Part shown: positions 53,769 to 61,126 of the stretch, piece after piece
How positions within the stretch are numbered: the first letter of the stretch is position 1
Layout of the letters: each line of letters opens with the position of its first letter
Assembly (NCBI GenBank): GCA_016192525.1
Contig: JACPTZ010000017.1
Span: forward strand, 1-64,000
DNA length: 64,000 bases
Reading direction: 5' to 3'
From: Planctomycetota bacterium
Lineage (GTDB): Bacteria; Planctomycetota; MHYJ01; JACPTZ01
The notes under the pieces: model-generated
What the model was told of the DNA's origin: nothing
The model's input: the letters and a program-made list of their open reading frames with translations, nothing else
Database searches by the model: none
Position numbers and translations under genes: made by a program

Positions 53769-54987
53769 GTCCCGCCTCCCCGGCCATGGACGCGCGAAGG
53801 GTCGCCAGCATTTCCTGGAGCGTCTGCCGCTCCCCGGCGTCGGTGACGAATTGCCTGCAGCTCGCGTAAAGCAGGATCTCGATACTCCGCCCCCGCAGTT
53901 TCAACGGGCGGGCCGGATCGCGTGCCACCTCGAACAGCGCATCACGTGCCTCCCGGTCTCGATGGCTCGCCTCTCCGCTGAGTCCCGTGATGATGGCCTC
54001 CTGGAGGCCCGGGTCCGGCCGTTGGCGGAGCATCTCGATCATCGACGTGAATTCCTGCGTGTCGGCGAAGCGGAACACCTCAGGGATGGCGGCGGCCCTC
54101 ACGCCGGCGTCCGGATCGGATCGCGCCGTCTCCATCAGGCTCCGCCTCAACTCGGGGATTCGGAATCGGGGGTGGTCGGAGGGGACTTCGTCCAGGGCGC
54201 CGCCCGGGTCATCGGGGAACCGCAGAGGGAGATTCTCCGCCGCCGTTGCGCGCACCGAGGGATCCGGGTCCGTGGCCAGGAGACGGAGCCAGGAGTCGAC
54301 GACCCCCGGGAAGGTCGAGTAGTGGAGCAGGCGAAGCGCTTTCCGGCGATCCGACGGATCCGGGCTCGCGCGCATGTCGACAACGATGCGGGCGAACTCC
54401 TCCTCTTCCGCGTCTGTGGTGGAGAAGGGCGACATCTCCTCGATCCCGTGAGCGATGAGCCCTCCCACGTGCTCGTCCTTCTCCCCGCGGAAGAGGTCGA
54501 GGAGAAGGCGGACAAACCCGTCGGGATCCTGATCGACCGCCTCTTCGCAGAAATTCTCAACCTCCCTCTCCCGATCCCACTGCCCCGGGTACTCCGGCGT
54601 TCTTCCGCCCATCACGGATCGCAGCCCGTCGAAGAAGTTCCGGGTCTTTTCCCTCAGGTCGTGTCCGGGGAGGTCGTCCAGGCTCCGCGGCGGCCAGTTT
54701 TCGGGGGGCTTCGTGGCATCAGGGTCTGCGGGAGTGTCGGACGTCGTGGGAGGAGGGGGGGCGGCGTCCGTCGCACCAGCCGCATCCGCCGCGGACAGGT
54801 CACGGCCGCAACGGGGGCACGCCTCGCGGAGCGGCGCAGACGGGGCGGCGCTCTTCGTCCGGGCCGTCTCGCCCGGAGGCGGGCGTCTGTGCTCTCCGCC
54901 GATTCCCGCCACGCTCCACCAGGCTCCGGCGAGACCGCAGGTGGCGATCGTCACGAGGAGGGAGTAGACGGCGAGGAGATGCCTCAC
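53758..54987 (-). CDS. Membrane-anchored HEAT-repeat protein, paralog B
   Basis: A 409-residue paralog: GTG start overlapping the upstream stop (GTGA), helix MRHLLAVYSLLVTIATCGLA, zinc-ribbon-like EACPRCGRDL, then NWPPRSLDDLPGHDLREKTR and HEAT repeats (TDPDPSVRATAAENLPLRF; SDPDAGVRAAAIPEVFRFA; HRDREARDALFEVARDPAR). The C-terminus is a short helix pair (VTDAGERQTLQEMLATLRAS). Middle member of a four-gene overlapping run. Confidence 0.87.
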   Translation of the reverse strand: MRHLLAVYSLLVTIATCGLAGAWWSVAGIGGEHRRPPPGETARTKSAAPSAPLREACPRCGRDLSAADAAGATDAAPPPPTTSDTPADPDATKPPENWPPRSLDDLPGHDLREKTRNFFDGLRSVMGGRTPEYPGQWDREREVENFCEEAVDQDPDGFVRLLLDLFRGEKDEHVGGLIAHGIEEMSPFSTTDAEEEEFARIVVDMRASPDPSDRRKALRLLHYSTFPGVVDSWLRLLATDPDPSVRATAAENLPLRFPDDPGGALDEVPSDHPRFRIPELRRSLMETARSDPDAGVRAAAIPEVFRFADTQEFTSMIEMLRQRPDPGLQEAIITGLSGEASHRDREARDALFEVARDPARPLKLRGRSIEILLYASCRQFVTDAGERQTLQEMLATLRASMAGEAGLGK

Positions 54988-56285
54988 TTGCCCTCCGTTC
55001 CGCTCGTCCCCGCCTGCTTGATCCGCGTCATCATCGCCTCCAGTTCGCTCCGCTCCGCCCGGTCCTCCACGAACGAACCGGAGTGGCCCCAGAGGAGATC
55101 CTGCAGCGCCTGCATCCGCACCGAGGCGGCGCGGGAGGGATCGCGCGCGACGTCCAGGAGCGCCGTCCGCACCTCCGTGTCGCGCGGAGTGGCGCCGTAG
55201 GAGAAGGCGCGGATCGCCGCCTCCTGCACCGCCACGCTCGGATCGGTGCGGAGGAGTCGGACGAGGACGCCCATCTCGGTCGGCGAGGCGGTCTCGCCGA
55301 GACTCCGGATCGCCGCGAGGCGGACCGTGAGGTCGCTGTCGTACTGCGCGGCCTGGACCAGCATGTCCCCTCCGTCCGGGAAACGGCGAAGCGGGTGTTC
55401 GGCGGCGACGGCGCGGACGGTCGGGTCGTAGTCGGATCGCAGCGCCTGCGCCCAGCGGTCCCGGTCCTCGTCGTCGTTCGAGGCGCTGAGGTGGCGGAAT
55501 CCCTTGCGACGCTGGAGCGGGTCGGTGCTCGACGTCAGGGTGTCGAGGAGGCGATCGAACTCCGCGCGCTCCTCGGTCGGCAGCTTCATCACCTGCAGGT
55601 GCCAGCCGAGCGCCTCGGCCACGATCTCCTCCGACTCGCCGGTGAAGAGATCGAGGAGCACGCGCGGGAGGGCGGGATCGTTCTTGGCCTCCTTGAGCAC
55701 CCCGCTCAGCATTTCCCGGAGCCGGTAACGCCCCTTGAGATCGCCCGGCGGCAGACCCTCGACCTCCGCGCGGAGACGCTCGATGAAGGTCGCGACCTTG
55801 TCTCGAAGCGTCCCGCCGGGCACATCGGCGAGCGACTGCGGCGGCCAGGGCCAGTCCTGAAGCGGAGGGGGAGAGGGGTCTTTCCTCGTGCCCTTGCCCG
55901 CAGGCGCCTTATCGGCCGGGACCGGCGGAACGCCTGTCACGGAGGAGTCGAGGCTCTTGCCGCAATGCGGGCAGCGGGCCGGCGCGTCCGTCCGGTTCGT
56001 CGGTTCAGACGCGAGGCTGTCGGTTGTTGTTCCTGTTTTTCCCCTCTCCCCCGCAGCGGGAAAGGGCAGGGTGAGGGGGGACACGTCCCTCCCCGCGGGC
56101 GACGGTGTTTCCTCTCTCACCCCAGGCCCCCATCTCCCTCCGGGGGAAAGGGGAGCATGCCGTTCTGTGACGAGTTGGTCGAACTCGACCCGGGTGAGCC
56201 ACCAGCCCGCCGCGCAGGCGATGGCGGCCGCGGTGACAAGCACGCCGTAGGCGACGAGCAGACGGTGGGAGTTCACGCCGGTCAC
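54984..56285 (-). CDS. Membrane-anchored HEAT-repeat protein, paralog C, with repeat insertion
   Basis: A 433-residue paralog (GTG start, GTGA overlap). Helix HRLLVAYGVLVTAAAIACAA, then an in-frame repeat-derived segment (PLSPGGRWGPGVREETPSPA; SPLTLPFPAAGERG), zinc-ribbon-like ARCPHCGKSLD, WPPQSLADVPGGTLRDKVAT and HEAT repeats (SDYDPTVRAVAAEHPLRRF; PRDTEVRTALLDVARDPSRA). The repeat segment lies in the linker between helix and zinc motif, where extra length should be tolerated. Confidence 0.87.
   Translation of the reverse strand: MTGVNSHRLLVAYGVLVTAAAIACAAGWWLTRVEFDQLVTERHAPLSPGGRWGPGVREETPSPAGRDVSPLTLPFPAAGERGKTGTTTDSLASEPTNRTDAPARCPHCGKSLDSSVTGVPPVPADKAPAGKGTRKDPSPPPLQDWPWPPQSLADVPGGTLRDKVATFIERLRAEVEGLPPGDLKGRYRLREMLSGVLKEAKNDPALPRVLLDLFTGESEEIVAEALGWHLQVMKLPTEERAEFDRLLDTLTSSTDPLQRRKGFRHLSASNDDEDRDRWAQALRSDYDPTVRAVAAEHPLRRFPDGGDMLVQAAQYDSDLTVRLAAIRSLGETASPTEMGVLVRLLRTDPSVAVQEAAIRAFSYGATPRDTEVRTALLDVARDPSRAASVRMQALQDLLWGHSGSFVEDRAERSELEAMMTRIKQAGTSGTEGK
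56035..56160. repeat. CTCTCCC/GGGAGAGG-type repeat within paralog C
   Basis: CCCCTCTCCCCCGCAGCGGG, GGCAGGGTGAGGGGGGACAC and CTCTCACCCCAGGCCCCCAT form a head-to-head repeat. A close relative lies at 57345-57455 at the same place of paralog D. Confidence 0.75.
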
Positions 56286-57622
56286 TTCCTCTGGAGCGCC
56301 TGTTCCTTCATGAGTTCGAGGGTCATTTGCCCCAGTTCCCTCTCCAGGATCGGGTCCTGGATCAGGCCCCCCGAACCCGCGAATCGGAGCACATTGAGGG
56401 ACTCGATCCGCAGTCCGATGGGGCGCTGAGGATCACGCCCGATCTCAAGGAGCGCGTCCCGCACCTCGGTGTCCCGCGTCGTTGCGCCGAGCTGAAACGT
56501 CCAGAGGATCGACTTCTGCACCGCAAACTCCGGCTCGCGTCGCAGCAGGGCCAGCATGGCCCGGAATTCCTCCTGAGTGGCGCCATGGGCAAGGCTCTGA
56601 ACGCCGTTCGCCCGGACCCCCGGGTCGGGATCGTACTGCGCGGCCTGGAGCAGAAGCGATCTCGCCTCCGGAAACCCGATCGGGCGCTCCTCGGCCGCCG
56701 CGGCGCGGACGCCGGCGTCCGGGTCCGCCGCCAGCGCGATACGCCACCGTTCGAGGGCCTCCGGGGTGCGCAGGTAGGTGGCGCCCTGCAGTGATTTTCG
56801 GCGCTCCAGCGGGTCGGTGCTTTGCGACAGCTCCGCCAGCAAGCGTTCGTGCTCCGCCTTCTCCTCCGCCGTCGCGTCCTTCAGGACCGGCCAGCAGAGT
56901 TTCGTCCCGATCAACTCGGCGAGGAGCTCGTTCCGCTCACTTTGAAAGAGGTCGAGCAGCACCCGCGGCAGGCCGGAGGCGTCCTCCTGCCCCGCCTCCT
57001 CGAGGATCTCCTCCACCGGGTCCCGGATCTTCGCCACCCGGAGCACGTCGTCCCGGCTCACGTCGCCGGCCTGGTCGCGCGCAGAATCGATCAGCGCGGT
57101 GATCTTTTCCCGAAGCGTGGCGCCGGGGAGATCGGCGAGCGAACGCGGCGGCCAGGATCCGTCCGGAGAAGGGGGGCGAGAGGCGCTCTTTGCGGACGCT
57201 CCCGCCGCCGGTTCTGGTTTGGGACCTCCGGGAGGCGTTCCCGTCACAACGGGGTCGAAGCCCCGGCCGCAGTGAGGGCAGGGCGCACCCGTGGGCGTCG
57301 CCTCGGGGGTGTCCGCTGGCGTCGTTGTTTCCGCTTCTCGCCCCTCCCCCGCACCGGGAGAGGGCAAGGTGAGTGGGGATTCGTCCCTCCCCGCGTGCGG
57401 CGGTGTTCCCCTCCTCATCCCCGGCCTCTCTCCCTCTCCCCGGGAGGGCGGAGGGCCGACCTGGTCCAACTCGGCCCGTGTCGACCACCACCCGATTCCG
57501 AGGGCGATCGACGCCACCGTCGCGAACATCGCCCACGCGACGACCAGCGTGAAGGCGAATGAACCGACCGCGGGCAGGCGCGGCGGGGACGGAGGTGGAG
57601 CCGCGGCGTTTGCGTCAGGCAT
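56282..57622 (-). CDS. Membrane-anchored HEAT-repeat protein, paralog D, with repeat insertion
   Basis: A 446-residue paralog, first of the four-gene run. ATG 57622 (MPDANAAAP) is preceded by GGAGGG. Helix FTLVVAWAMFATVASIALGI, repeat-derived linker (PPSRGEGERPGMRRGTPPHA; SPLTLPSPGAGEGRE), zinc-ribbon-like APCPHCGRGFDP, WPPRSLADLPGATLREKITA and HEAT repeats (ADPDAGVRAAAAEERPIGF; TRDTEVRDALLEIGRDPQRP). The C-terminus is a coiled helix (LERELGQMTLELMKEQALQ). Confidence 0.87.
   Translation of the reverse strand: MPDANAAAPPPSPPRLPAVGSFAFTLVVAWAMFATVASIALGIGWWSTRAELDQVGPPPSRGEGERPGMRRGTPPHAGRDESPLTLPSPGAGEGREAETTTPADTPEATPTGAPCPHCGRGFDPVVTGTPPGGPKPEPAAGASAKSASRPPSPDGSWPPRSLADLPGATLREKITALIDSARDQAGDVSRDDVLRVAKIRDPVEEILEEAGQEDASGLPRVLLDLFQSERNELLAELIGTKLCWPVLKDATAEEKAEHERLLAELSQSTDPLERRKSLQGATYLRTPEALERWRIALAADPDAGVRAAAAEERPIGFPEARSLLLQAAQYDPDPGVRANGVQSLAHGATQEEFRAMLALLRREPEFAVQKSILWTFQLGATTRDTEVRDALLEIGRDPQRPIGLRIESLNVLRFAGSGGLIQDPILERELGQMTLELMKEQALQRK
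57345..57455. repeat. CTCTCCC/GGGAGAGG-type repeat within paralog D
   Basis: CCCCTCCCCCGCACCGGGAG, AGGGCAAGGTGAGTGGGGAT and CTCTCCCTCTCCCCGGGAGG correspond block by block to the insertion in paralog C. Confidence 0.7.
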
Positions 57623-57714
57623 GATTTCACACCCTCCGAGGTACGTGGCCGCCGTCCCTGGCGTTGTCATCCTGGAGCCTGAGAAGAAATGCGCCGACGA
57701 GCGAGGCGCCAGAT

Positions 57715-57771
57715 TGTCATCCTGAGCGTCGGGCGCAGCCCCGCAGCACGTGCTGCGGGGCTCAGGATGTC
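57715..57771. repeat. CATCCTGAGC-family repeat, copy 3, with a 26-nt perfect palindrome
   Basis: CATCCTGAGC and CTCAGGATG flank AGCCCCGCAGCAC/GTGCTGCGGGGCT (57737-57762). The central 22 nt are shared with the MITE-like element at 36504-36702. Supplies the stop codon of the gene at 57762. Confidence 0.85.
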
Positions 57772-58124
57772 ATTGCGGAAACCTCGCTCTCCTCCGGATC
57801 GTCGCACGGGGGTGCGGCCGGGGTCAACGCAATATCCGCTCGACCCGTCCCGGCGCGACGGTACGCGGCGATGTCGGAGACCGCGTTCGCGTTCTCTTCC
57901 AGAAGCCGTCCCAGACGCGCCGCTGTGCCGATCAGTTCGTCGACCTCCCCGGCGATGGCGACATCCGCCCCGGCGGTCAGCCGGGTCCGCGCGGCGTGGA
58001 GTCGGTTCCGCCATTCCCAGAGGCGGCTGACCTCCACCTCCTCCGCTGTCGTTCCCTGTGGCCCGAGTGGATTCTCACGCAGGGTGACGACCAGGCGGCC
58101 AACGTCATCATCAGGCGGCGGCAT
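57762..58124 (-). CDS. Small hypothetical protein
   Basis: A 120-residue acidic helical protein (MPPPDDDVGRLVVTLRENPL; LWEWRNRLHAARTRLTAGAD; VDELIGTAARLGRLLEENAN). It has no signal or membrane segment. The stop codon and last residues come from the flanking repeat, so the native C-terminus may have been replaced. No family recognised. Confidence 0.6.
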   Translation of the reverse strand: MPPPDDDVGRLVVTLRENPLGPQGTTAEEVEVSRLWEWRNRLHAARTRLTAGADVAIAGEVDELIGTAARLGRLLEENANAVSDIAAYRRAGTGRADIALTPAAPPCDDPEESEVSAMTS

Positions 58125-58233
58125 GGGAGGCTCTCAGGACGCACGGGACGCGCCTCATTATGCCGCGGTCTGCCCTTCGCGCAAGAGGAACCGCTAGTGG
58201 TGTTTGACGCTTCAATCTGTGCCGTCACCGGGT

Positions 58234-58292
58234 GGCACGGGCGGCTCGTCCGCCCGTGCCCGGCAGCACGGGCAGCAAGCTCCCCGTGCCAC
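58234..58292. repeat. Paired hairpins in the gap before the third UGA gene
   Basis: GGCACGGGCGG-CTCGT-CCGCCCGTGCC (58234-58260) is an 11-bp perfect stem; GCACGGG and CCCGTGC (about 58266-58292) form a second, inverted relative. No gene is visible in 58125-58457. Confidence 0.7.
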
Positions 58293-58457
58293 TCACAAGT
58301 CCGATGTTGAAGACCTACTGGCGATCCGTCAGCGCTGATTCAGCGAGCGGCCTGTCGTTGTTTCCCCCCTTCGTCATTCCTCCTTCCGCACTCGTCATTC
58401 TTGCCTCCCCGCCCCCGCCCGCCGTATCATGGCGCCTCCCTGCACAAGGAGACGCCC

Positions 58458-59585
58458 ATGCCGCTCCCCGCCCTTCGCCCTGTCCTCGTGGCCGCCGTGC
58501 TCCTCGCCGCCCTCGCCGCCCGTTCCGCTTTTGGGGGGAGCGAGACCCCGCCCGAGGGGCCGCCCTGGAAGCGCGACTTCCTCGAGGCCCAGAAGGAGGC
58601 CCTCAAGGAGGGGAAGCCGATTTTCATCTACCTCACGAAGACCTACTGACCCCACTGCGTCGTCGTGGAGAAGCAGTTGCTTCCCAACCCCGATCTGAAA
58701 CCGGTCTACGACAAGGTGGTCTGGCTCTACGTCTTCCGCGACTTCTCCGCGAAGGGGGACGACCTCAAGGCGGAGCGCACGTCGCTCCGGTTCGGGCTGT
58801 CGTCCTACCCGCAGCTCTTCCTCGTCGATCCCGAATCGCTCGAAACGATCGGCGAGACCGGTCGCGAAGTGGATACGTTTCTGAATGCCGTGCGGAACGC
58901 CCACGTCCGCAAGGCGAGGGACCTCAAGGCGCTGGAACGGGTCCAGCAGGCCGACTCCCGGGCCGAGGAGCTGGAGAAGAAGGACTCGGTTGAACTCGCG
59001 AAGAAGTACTTCGCCGACGAAGACATCGTCGTCCGCACCCGGGCGCTCCGCATCCTGGCCGAGAAGGAGCCGGGTCTCGTGGCGGCGAAGGCGAAGGACC
59101 TGCTCGAGATCGAGAACGACACCTTCCGCTATGAAGTGTGCAAGGCCCTCAAGAAGGCGGGCGATGTGAAGGCCGCGCGCGCACTCGATGAGGTGGCGCA
59201 GAATCCGAAGGGGAGCCGAAACCCGAATGTGCTCTCCTCGGAGGCGGCCGCCGCACTGGAGACCTGCGGAGACATGAAGTCGATCGCGGCCCTCGCGCCG
59301 AGGATCACCCGGGGGGACTACAAGAACAGCGGGACGCGGATCGCCATCGATTCCGTGATGGGGATTGTCAAGCGGTTCCCGAAGGCGAAGGGCGAGGCGA
59401 AGGATGTTCTCCGACAGGGATTTCCGGAGCCCTGCGATCCCAAGGAGAGCGACAACCTGCGGAACATGTGCGAGGCCTTCGCGAAACACCTCCACGACTG
59501 TCTCGAGGATCTCACCGGAAAGAAGGTCCCGTTTCCGGATCCGTACGACGCCAGGGGGCGCGAGCGACTGATGAAGGCGTGGTGA
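58458..59585 (+). CDS. Exported thioredoxin-fold selenoprotein with HEAT-like tail (UGA codon 64, U-P-H-C)
   Basis: Reading TGA at 58647-58649 as selenocysteine joins two parts into one 375-residue protein. N-terminal signal peptide (LPALRPVLVAAVLLAALAAR), WKRDFLEAQKEALKEGKPIF, IYLTKTY-U-PHC-VVVEKQLL, then SSYPQLFLVDPESLETIGET (cis-Pro, SYP) completes a thioredoxin fold. HEAT-like helices follow (ADEDIVVRTRALRILAEKEP; ALETCGDMKSIAALAPRIT). AAGGAGA precedes the ATG. The UGA is the first redox position of UxxC. It lies between HEAT paralogs D and E, which suggests a shared extracytoplasmic role. Confidence 0.88.
58647..58685 (+). promoter_or_regulatory. Candidate bacterial SECIS, gene at 58458
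   Basis: The UGA (58647-58649) is followed by 17 nt and then GGAGAAGC-AGUU-GCUUCCC (58667-58685), seven pairs with one bulged A and a four-base loop. Same GGAG start and spacing as the other two. Confidence 0.62.
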
Positions 59586-59598
59586 GGGGGGGGGCGCC

Positions 59599-60948
59599 TC
59601 ACCGGACCTCCCCCTCCGGCTCATCCCAGATCGCCTGCTCCAGCGCCTCGAGTTCCCGGCGCTGCTCCGCGTTCTGGACGTACCCGTCCCCGCCGTTGGT
59701 CCCCCACAAGAGCGCGCTCACGGCGCTCCCCCTCAGCGACTGCGGCTGCGACCGATCCCGGGCAATCTCGAGCAGTGTGTCCCGGACCTCCGTGTCGCGA
59801 ATGCTGGCGGACCAGGCGACGGCGTCGAGCACGGCCTGCGGCACCTCGGGGTCGCGATCCGACCGCATGATTCCGAGGAGAGTCCGCATCTCGGCTGCGG
59901 TGGGGTTGTACCCGACGGTGTAGATCGCGTTCGTCCGGACGGTGCTGCTCGGGTCGAACTCCGCGGCGCGGAGGAGGAGGGAGCGGGAGGCATCCGTCCG
60001 GCTGGTCGGAGGGAGGACGGCGGCCTCGGCGCGGACCTGCTCGTCCGGATCGGAGAGGAGCATCCGGCTCCAGAGGTCGGCGGTCTCGGGTAGATCGATC
60101 TGCTGGGCCTGGCCCAAGGCCTTGACCCGATCGGCGGCGACGGGGCTGGTTCCGAGGGAGAGGAGGAGGCCGACGAACTCGTTGCGCTCGGTATCGGTCC
60201 TGGTCAATCCCCAGAGATGGGTGCCGAGGGTGCGCGCGAGAGTGGGGTCCGACTCCGCCCGGAAGAGGTCGAAGAGCGCGGCGCGGGTGGCCGAAAGGTC
60301 CTGCTTCTGGGCCTCGGAGAGAAGTTCGCTGAGCCTCGCCTGCGCGAGGTTGAATTGGTTCGCGTAGGACTGCCGCGCGTTTGGATCCCCTTCCGGCGGC
60401 GGGGGGACCGCCTCGTGGATGCGCGTGAGGAGGGACCGCAACTTGTCGGCGACGGTGACCCCGGGAATGTCGGCGAGGCGGTTCGGGAGGTTCGCGGCTC
60501 CCGCGAGGACGGAGATCATCGTGTCGAGATTCGCGCCGTTGACGGCGGTGGTCCCCGTCGTTGCCTTCCCGCCGGCGGACACCGAGGTGCCGCAGTTCGG
60601 GCAGCGTGCCGGGGCCCCCGGATCGGACGGGCCGGCGGGCGTGACGGCGACGCCGACAGTCGAAGCGGGCGATCCCGAGGTGTCTCCCATTCCTCCCGCA
60701 GCCTCGACAGCGGAATCCGGATCTCGTCCCGCTTCGAGCGGGGCGGCCCCGTGCGAAGGTCCCCTCGCCGCGGCCGGACCCGTCCGGCCCCTCCCCCCCG
60801 GCGGCCCCGGTCGCAGGATCGGCGGGCGCACGGCCGCGGGCGCCGAGCTATCCTCAACGCGCTCCGCCGCCCGCCACCACCCGACCGCGCAGACGAATGC
60901 CGCGGCGGTGACCGTCACGCTGTAGGCCGTCAGGACCGTCTTTGACAA
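59599..60948 (-). CDS. Membrane-anchored HEAT-repeat protein, paralog E
   Basis: A 449-residue paralog. I prefer the TTG at 60948 (LSKTVLTAYSVTVTAAAFVC) because the other four begin their helix at once and GGGAGG lies ten bases upstream; ATG 61062 would add 38 residues of Gly-rich sequence. It has a linker, ARCPNCGTSVS, LPNRLADIPGVTVADKLRSL and HEAT repeats (SDPDEQVRAEAAVLPPTSR; IRDTEVRDTLLEIARDRSQ). It faces the UGA gene convergently with a 13-nt gap. Confidence 0.83.
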   Translation of the reverse strand: MSKTVLTAYSVTVTAAAFVCAVGWWRAAERVEDSSAPAAVRPPILRPGPPGGRGRTGPAAARGPSHGAAPLEAGRDPDSAVEAAGGMGDTSGSPASTVGVAVTPAGPSDPGAPARCPNCGTSVSAGGKATTGTTAVNGANLDTMISVLAGAANLPNRLADIPGVTVADKLRSLLTRIHEAVPPPPEGDPNARQSYANQFNLAQARLSELLSEAQKQDLSATRAALFDLFRAESDPTLARTLGTHLWGLTRTDTERNEFVGLLLSLGTSPVAADRVKALGQAQQIDLPETADLWSRMLLSDPDEQVRAEAAVLPPTSRTDASRSLLLRAAEFDPSSTVRTNAIYTVGYNPTAAEMRTLLGIMRSDRDPEVPQAVLDAVAWSASIRDTEVRDTLLEIARDRSQPQSLRGSAVSALLWGTNGGDGYVQNAEQRRELEALEQAIWDEPEGEVR

Positions 60949-61126
60949 GATGCCGTTTCCTCCCAGCTCTGCGGCCGCCCCGGGGATTTCACCCCCTCCG
61001 CCTTCGCCATTCACCAGCACCCCGTTGTCCGTGCCCGCACCTCGCAAACCGCGTTTGTCCATTCGTCATTCATTCGTCATTCCTCATTCCGCATTCGTCA
61101 TTGCCTCGTCCCTCACCCCTTACCCC

